Assembly: GCA_029931535.1 (NCBI GenBank)
Contig: JAQPZY010001490.1
Span: 1,898,501-1,962,500, forward strand
Direction of reading: 5' to 3'
DNA: 64,000 nucleotides
Origin: Margaritifera margaritifera
Lineage: Eukaryota > Mollusca > Bivalvia > Unionida > Margaritiferidae
The position numbers and the translations under genes were made by a program. Below the pieces are notes generated by a model. The model ran no database searches. It was not told the DNA's origin and was given only the letters and a program-made list of their open reading frames with translations. The number at the start of each line of letters is the position of its first letter. Position 1 is the first letter of the stretch. This document shows positions 58,211 to 64,000 of this stretch, piece by piece.

Positions 58211-58680
58211 CAGTATTTTTTGTTTAATAACCTAAGAATGAGCATAAAATTCTTTGTACTATTTGAAATGCTGGTTCACACAACCAGGGCTCTCTCCGAA
58301 AGGTTTAGTTCATATTTAGCTTTAAAGTTTACTTGTATGATCAGTGACCTGGGGACACAGTTCTACAATAACCCACAGTTGGGAAGAGTTTGTGTTAGAA
58401 CTAGCTTAGGAGCTCTACTAGCTTAGGAGCAGAGTTTACTGTTTATTGTGATATTTTTAGGTTCACTGAGAAACATAAACACAGCTTATGTAGAGGACAT
58501 TACCCCCATCTAATAATGGAACCTATAAATTGGCCAGGCAGTTATTTTAGCAGGACCTTGAGTTATGGTAAATAATCTTTACCTTCAGAATATTCTGCTT
58601 TTTCCCCTCTCTGAATTCTGCTAGTTCAAGTGTACTTGTATCTTGTTGTTGAAAAGCCACAGTACTAGAAGATCTGTTTG
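58211..58680. other. Unassigned
   Basis: A short direct duplication (actagcttaggagc) at 58400-58432. No other feature. Confidence 0.4.
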
Positions 58681-58918
58681 TGTTTTGTGAGTTTAATGCC
58701 ATTTTTCAGCACTTGATGGGCTATACATGGCAGCCAGTATATTTGGTGGAGGAAGAACCTGGGGAAACCCCTGGAAGAACCACTGACCCACGGGAAGCTA
58801 CTGGCAAGCTTTCTTACATACCCACGTTAGCCAAGCCAAGACTCGAACCCATGCGGACAGAGGTGAGATGTCAGTGATCTGTAAAGGCGAGCAACTTGGA
58901 CCACTCAGCCGCCTGGGG
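58681..58918 (-). mobile_element. tRNA-derived SINE (Leu/Ser-like), copy 4
   Basis: On the minus strand: box A region 'ggctgagtggtccaagttgc', box B 'gggttcgagtc', then 'gtgggtatgtaagaaagctt', 'cttcccgtgggtcagtggtt' and tail 'aaatggcattaaactcacaa'. Confidence 0.85.
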
Positions 58919-59049
58919 CATATTTAGAAAATGTACTGTATTTTACATAATACTTACTAGGGGTAAAACAATAACACCTGTGTTGCATATCGATATGTAT
59001 TGCAGTACACAACCTAGAATATGATACATTATTGATACACATATCAGCT

Positions 59050-59300
59050 TGAAAGTCTTTTCATCTTTAGAAGGACTGTTAATGGTAGGGTGGTGCAGTT
59101 TGATATGTGTCAACATATTGGTTGCATTTCCAGTATTCAGAATGCAGACAGACCTAGACCTATCATCTGTTTATATGCCATTCTCATCCTTGACAAGATA
59201 ACAAATATACTTTCAAATAGACTACCTGCTAGTCATCGGTGATTCTAATTCAGCTTTTTCAGCCATTTCAGGGTGCTCCATTTGATTAAATGCAAGGCTC
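59050..59300 (-). pseudogene. BED zinc finger of a hAT transposase (remnant)
   Basis: The minus strand reads KAELESPM, then after two stops YICYLVKDENGI, DDRSRSVCILNTGNATNMLT and HIKLHHPTINSPSKDEKTFK. BED fingers have an aromatic pair, a C-x2-C and an H-x3/4-H ending in 'TGNTTNMLTHLKxHHP'; the N-terminal aromatic, first Cys and both His are visible, while the second Cys is lost. The domain binds DNA at transposon ends. The terminal inverted repeat follows directly, so the catalytic part is deleted in the same way as in the 4142 copy. Confidence 0.65.
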
Positions 59301-59485
59301 ATCTTGGTCACCACGCCCTTTGTTTTGCATTTCATGAATGCTTTAAAAACATCTTATTACCAATATCATGTCTTCACTTAAATTTGGAAGGCATTATGGT
59401 GTTATCTTAAAAACAGAAGAAATAGTGCAATTTCCTCGAGCAAGGAAAATCTTGTCTAGAACAGGTCCAGGTGCAGGAGTGGAGA

Positions 59486-59657
59486 CAGGGCCAGATTAAG
59501 AACTTTAGAGGCTCTAAGCACTGAAAAGATAATGGTGTACCCCTCCCCCCATATGTAATTAAAAAAAAACCCTGTAATTTCTCATTTTTTTTGGTGTCCC
59601 TGCTTTGCTGGTGCCCTAAGCATGTGCTTAGTCTGCCTATTGGGTAATCCAGCACTG
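59486..59657. mobile_element. hAT-type MITE nested in the deleted hAT
   Basis: Ends cagggccagattaag / ggtaatccagcactg. The flanking octamers agtggaga (59478-59485) and agcggaga (59658-59665) match at 7 of 8 positions. Interior blocks 'gaggctctaagcactga' and 'ggtgccctaagcatgtgc'. Same terminal type as 8559-8713. Confidence 0.85.
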
Positions 59658-59730
59658 AGCGGAGATGACTAACAGGACATCCAACAAGATGACTCCAGCA
59701 GCCGGTGGTGGTGGACAAATTTAGAATTAA

Positions 59731-60267
59731 TTTTAAGTACAGATTCATTTTTACTGTAACTTCAAAAAATCTTGAAATTTATATTTTTGTGTGTTTTAAT
59801 TAGAATTTCCATGAAATAAATCTAAACTTTTGGAAGGAATTTAAAGTAATTATAAATCTGGGGAGTAGGGGAATAGTTGGAGTCTTGTGGTGGGTGGGTG
59901 GGGATTAAGGATAGTGAGGTTCAGACAGTTTTGGTGTTAGGGGTTTTGTAAAAGTGAGTCTAAACTTTAATGATAATTCTTTATGATCGCTTCAGTTTGC
60001 ATACTTAAACTGGGTTTAAGATACAGTGACTGTTTCATAAACTTTTCTGATTTAAAATCTCAAAAACCGTTTTAGCTGATTATTTTAAAATCATAGTTAG
60101 TAATCTCATTTGTATGAGCTTACTGATGCAATGACTGGTAAAAAGACATCGTTGTCATTACAAAGAAAAGATTAAAAAAGATCTGATATCATTACGCCAT
60201 TCATATCCAGATCTTTGTCATACCTGTATGTTTGTTATACAAAGCTTTTAGCTTTCTGTTCCGATAG
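59731..60267. other. Unassigned
   Basis: A G-rich patch at about 59875-59905; otherwise nothing recognised. Confidence 0.4.
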
Positions 60268-60307
60268 AAACTGGAAGAGAATACTTGCATGAAGTTGCTG
60301 ACATCAG
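60268..60307 (+). CDS. Weak candidate 40-bp exon
   Basis: Acceptor cttttagctttctgttccgatag and donor CATCAG|GTACAG bound an open frame TGREYLHEVADI (phase 1 in, 2 out); a second frame is also open (KLEENTCMKLLTS). No partner exon was found. Confidence 0.25.
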
Positions 60308-60649
60308 GTACAGAGCTGTTCTATATGTGTCTCATTTGTGTTTTTGGCCTAGGGGCATACTTGAAAACAATATTGTTCAGTATATGCTTTGTTTGAAGTT
60401 TAACAGGTCATTGATTCAGGTGTATCTGTAGGAGAATGAATCATGCATTAACATGAATTGCCCCATATTAGGCGTTAATTTACCTTTACTATCCTTTACA
60501 ATGGTGTTCATATAACCAGCACAGTAAAGATTTTTTTTCAAAATTGCAGAGATGGTACAGTGTTCAAAATCCCTGATTTAATTTTTTCTTTATTTCTGTA
60601 AGTCATTCTTTTTATTAAAGTGTAGTATGATTTTTTTTGCCCGATTGCA

Positions 60650-61430
60650 AGTCACTTTCCCATTATGGATTGATGATGTCTGTCTCTCCATCCATTTGGT
60701 ATTACCATGCAGGTTAGGGTTGGTATTTAGGTCATTTTATCAGTCATTATTGCTTGTAGAGTCACATTTGTTGGTATTTACACGAGTCATGCAGAGAACT
60801 AAAACTTTCTGTAAAATTAGGTTACTGTGACCTATATTTCACTGTCAAGTTATTTGTGTTAATCTTTGCATTTAGTTAATTTCTCAGACACTATTGCCTA
60901 TGGAGTCACATAATTTTGTATATGATTGCATCATGAGGAGTACTACAACCATTAGTGAAACTAGGTCACTATGACCGACATTTCATAGTTATTTGATTTG
61001 TGCTTATTCTTTAGTTGAACTCAGTTTAGGGTTTTTGTTTATTTTCTCAAACTATTGCTCGTAGAATCACATATGTTAACATTTAGATGTGTCATGTAGA
61101 ATACCTCATCTTTCAGTGAAAATTAGGTCACTGACATTTCATGGTCCATGAATTTGTGTTAACCTTTGCATTTAGCTCATTTTCTCAGGCACTGTTTGCT
61201 ATGGAGTCACATAACTTGGTATGTAATTGGATCATGAGGAATACTGAAGCCAGCAATGATATTGTAGGTCACTGTAACCTATATTTCAGGGTTTGGTGAT
61301 TTGTGCTTACAATGGTATTGAGCTCAGTTTCTCTAGTTTTGGGTTTGCATTTAGATCATTTTCTCAGACACTTTTGCTCATAGAAGCATACAAGTTGGTA
61401 TTTAGACATGTTGATCCATGGTTCAAGCAC
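60650..61430 (+). repeat. ~180-bp diverged tandem array, four to five units
   Basis: Units share 'tttgcatttagttcattttc', 'tcagacactattgc', 'tagagtcacat', 'gttggtattta', 'tcatgaggaatact' and 'aggtcactgtgacctatatt'. A single related unit is seen near 14680-14780. The ORF 60627-60830 reads the first unit. Confidence 0.75.
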
Positions 61431-62513
61431 ACCTGGTGTTAGTCTTGGTCAATAAGCTTTTTAGCAAGTTCTCAAAGACAGGAGAAACATCTTGATGATC
61501 AGGTATCGCAAGTTGTATCATACAGAGTTCACAAAATACCAGTTTAACATTTTATGAAAATTTTATGATAACATTTTTTACAATTTTATGATAAAAAGCT
61601 TTAACTGTTCCAAACCATGGAGTAAAATACTGAATTCATTGAAATCCTATTTAGAGCAATGCTATCATTGGAGAAATACGGACAAGTCATATGTTTGGTA
61701 TTCATACAAATAGTTTTTAAAATTTAAACCTTTACTGAACTTTGACTGTTTATTTTATCAAGAACCAATAATGCATATTCACTTTTAAAATAATTTGGGT
61801 GACCACCTCTCCCTTTCTATGCCCCATGTTGGGGCCTGAAAATTACAGTGGCCTTTGGTCCAAGACTGATCTGTTTTGGCTGTGGACCTGTCATATATTA
61901 CCAGCACCAGCCTGTCTGACTGTTACTATTTCTTAGTTGTTCCTTTAAATTCTATAAAATTTGCTGTTTAATCCTTAAAACGTCGGAAGAGAGTCATAAA
62001 AGCGCATTAATGCAAGCGAAGTAGATTGTTCGATATTGAGAGATTGATATTGTAAAACATCGCCACAAATCAGCAGATTTAGCATGTAATATATGGAGCA
62101 CAAGTTTAAACATGGTCTTCATGAAACATTTGTCTTTCCTCATAGCTAGAACCAAGCATCTAATGTATGGGTATACCGAATTTTGCATGCCAGACTTAGT
62201 TGGACCAGTCCTTGGCTTATGTGGACCTGGTCAGTGTATGGTCCAACTGGTCCTCGACCAGTGAATTACAAACAATATTTTCAAGTCCTGCATATACCAC
62301 AGCAGTGGTAGGGCATGTTGTGTTACCCTTGTCCATGCATTGGTCCGACTGCGTTTAATTGTTTTCGTGCACAGTTGTCGTGCATCAGTGTTCCATAAAA
62401 ACATTTCTTGTGTGCTTTTTTTTTCTTCTCAAAATGTATACATGTATTTCTATCCAGTTCTTTAAGCTTTAGATCATAGTTGTGGAAAATTAATGGAATC
62501 GGCAGTCACTCAC
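61431..62513. other. Unassigned
   Basis: 'ggaccagtcc' and 'ggtccaactggtcc' type words repeat with both polarities at about 62195-62260, possibly a degraded palindrome. No gene. Confidence 0.35.
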
Positions 62514-62546
62514 CTCCTTGAATATGGTACTCGTACACAAAGGAAT
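62514..62546 (-). CDS. Candidate 33-bp microexon on the minus strand
   Basis: On the minus strand a very strong acceptor (caccattcttgttttttg, tttgtttag) and a strong donor (AAGGAG|GTGAGTGACTGCC) bound exactly 33 bp, a multiple of three. All three frames are open, one reading FVYEYHIQG. The splice sites are among the best in the window. No adjacent exon was recognised, so the host gene is unknown. Confidence 0.35.
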
Positions 62547-62883
62547 CTAAACAAACAAAAAACAAGAATGGTGCATCATATAACAGAAAACTTACCATTT
62601 TAAATAAATCATACACACACACTGGGTACCTTAAATACACTTCCTAATTCATCAACTTGTATACCAGAAAATCCCATCCCATAATTTTCCTCACATTTAT
62701 AACCCCCTCCCCCCCCCCTCCAAAGTGTCTCATAGGAGAAATGAATGCTATACTGTACATGTTTCCCTAATACCACTATAAAAAAACATTTAAGTCACAG
62801 TACATAAACTAAGAAAGAAGTGTGCCAACTGTGCTTGCTGCAGATGCAAACTTCACCTTATACCTGTCCTTTCAGAAGTACCT

Positions 62884-63045
62884 TCCGGTAATCTTGTATA
62901 AGTAAAGACCAGGTGCAGACTGCATAGACCCAGATTTGCTGTCGCATAATGTGATGGCAGATATGGGTCTGTGCAGTTTGTTAGGAGTAATCAGAAAAAT
63001 ATATAACATAGACCCTGATCTGCCGGTGCATTATATGATGGCATA
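62884..63045 (+). mobile_element. Compound double-hairpin MITE, copy 9 (3'-truncated)
   Basis: The left end is degraded, hairpin A is present (gacccagatttgctgtcg / gcagatatgggtctgtg), and the first arm of hairpin B is present (catagaccctgatctgcc). The second arm of B and the right outer end are missing after about 63045. Confidence 0.8.
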
Positions 63046-63409
63046 CTGTACATGTCATTTCATATGATTCATACCTGCCAAGTCAAGTCATGTCATATGA
63101 AAGATACAATTTTAAACTGCTAAACACACAGACACAATCTTGATCCCAGATTTTCCTCATTGGTAATCCTGGTTATTTAAAAATTTAAAACAGGCCTTGT
63201 ATATATTGGGTATTGTTAAAAGAAAGTTTAATTTCATTTATTTTCATGTTTGCTTGATGGATGTAATTTGGGTTGGAGAGCATACAGCTTGGCTTCACAT
63301 GTGGATCTCTCAAAAGACTGCTAGCTCAGCTTGGTCATTATCACTTCCTAGACTCGGAGGTAAATTTGGAAGAAGGAAAAATTAGTGATAACATTTTTTA
63401 GTTTTTTAT

Positions 63410-64000
63410 TAGTTCTACTGTTCATAGACCAGAAGAGCTTATGGTCTATTGTCCGAAATGACATCCAATATGGCTGCCATGGCAACCATCATGAAAATCT
63501 TGCTATTGCTATTACTCCTGAATGGATGGTCACATCAACATGGGCTTTTCACTGAAAGTTTTTTTTATGATGTCTAGTTAGTCCTAAATGAAATTGGTGC
63601 TGATCTGGGGTCCAATATGGCCACCATGACAGCCATCTTGAAAATATTTTTGTTATCGCTACTTATATTGAATGGATGGTCATATCAACATGTGGTCTTC
63701 ACTAAAAGACTTCTTATGATGTCTACTTGGTACTAAATGAAAATGGTGCCGATCTGAAGTCCAATATGGCCACCATGGCAGCCATCTTGAAAATCTTATC
63801 ATCGCTACTCCTCCTGAACAGAAGGTTACATTGTCATGGGGTTTTCATTAAAAGACTTCTTATAATGTCTAGTTGGTCCTAAATGAGAATGGGCAGATCT
63901 GATGTCCAATATGGCCACATGGCAGCCATCTTGAAATCCTGTTATTGCTACTCTTTCTGAATGGATGCACATATCAACATCGGGTTTTCACTAAAAGACT
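63410..64000 (+). repeat. ~145-bp tandem array with the same head as 10793, running off the window
   Basis: The head 'gttcatagaccagaagagct' 'tatgg' is followed by units with 'gtctagttagtcctaaatga', 'ccaatatggccaccatgaca' and 'gccatcttgaaaat', as at 10793-12075. At least four units are in the window. Confidence 0.9.

Larger units (their letters stand above)
58958..59730 (-). mobile_element. Internally deleted hAT-type transposon, copy 2, with nested MITE
   Basis: The left end taggggtaaaacaataacac and the body to 59485 align with 4142-4683. At 59486 a MITE is inserted, after which 'ggagatgact' continues the alignment at 59661. On the minus strand the copy carries the BED-finger remnant annotated separately. 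The right end was not found, so the end given is approximate. Confidence 0.7.

Overview
The window is animal nuclear DNA. It is AT-rich and low in genes, with long non-coding tracts, micro- and minisatellites, non-LTR retrotransposons, tRNA-derived SINEs and many short inverted-repeat (MITE-like) DNA transposons. Splice-site-bounded candidate exons take the place of long ORFs. A mollusc or other lophotrochozoan is my best guess. It rests on the general style of the dispersed tandem repeats (phrases such as 'atggccaccat..ccatcttgaaaat' and 'acagagttatggccc') and on the SINE type, not on a recognised gene, so I would not name a genus.

Host genes: no complete gene can be assembled by eye. The best-supported pieces are on the plus strand: an exon at 1957-2187 ending in a strong donor; two phase-compatible terminal exons at 9158-9281 and 9417-9504 followed by AATAAA at 9828; and a Ser/Pro-rich exon ending at 6533 whose phase fits an exon at 19781-19850 and a Gln-rich but frameshifted stretch at 22653-23184. 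Weaker candidates lie at 375-491, 46241-46291 and 60268-60307 (plus) and at 52216-52238 and 62514-62546 (minus). None could be assigned to a known family.

Mobile DNA, left to right: an internally deleted hAT with a BED-finger remnant (4142-4683; sister copy 58958-59730); a 300-bp fold-back (4960-5259); hAT-type MITEs with 8-bp target duplications (8559-8713, 36345-36460, 45743-45980, 59486-59657); nine copies of a ~215-bp compound double-hairpin element (first 6592-6804, last 62884-63045); tRNA-Leu/Ser-like SINEs (14062, 44231, 50248, 58681) and a second SINE type (7586, 34762); Tigger/pogo-like elements (17501-18911, 27531-28653, 54840-55803, 37075-37400, 36662-36716); an RNase H-bearing LINE (27320-30889) split by a Tigger; a second LINE family (32588-33941, 3' end again at 40985-41080); and a CpG-rich 659-bp element with 30-bp terminal inverted repeats and a 9-bp target duplication (57543-58201).

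Tandem DNA: a 1.3-kb array of a 31-bp unit (14820-16153), a 60-bp array (20306-20865), a 59-bp array (24487-24850), ~145-bp arrays at 10793-12075 and 63410-64000 that share a unique head sequence, and several diverged 120-180-bp arrays.

The most informative structures are nested insertions that date each other: Tigger in a double-hairpin MITE, SINE in a double-hairpin MITE, Tigger in a LINE, hAT MITE in a minisatellite, and MITE in a deleted hAT. In addition, both SINE families appear to share the 3' tail of the RNase H-bearing LINE, which points to that LINE type as their mobilising partner. The double-hairpin family and the 659-bp CpG-rich element are the best candidates for something undescribed.
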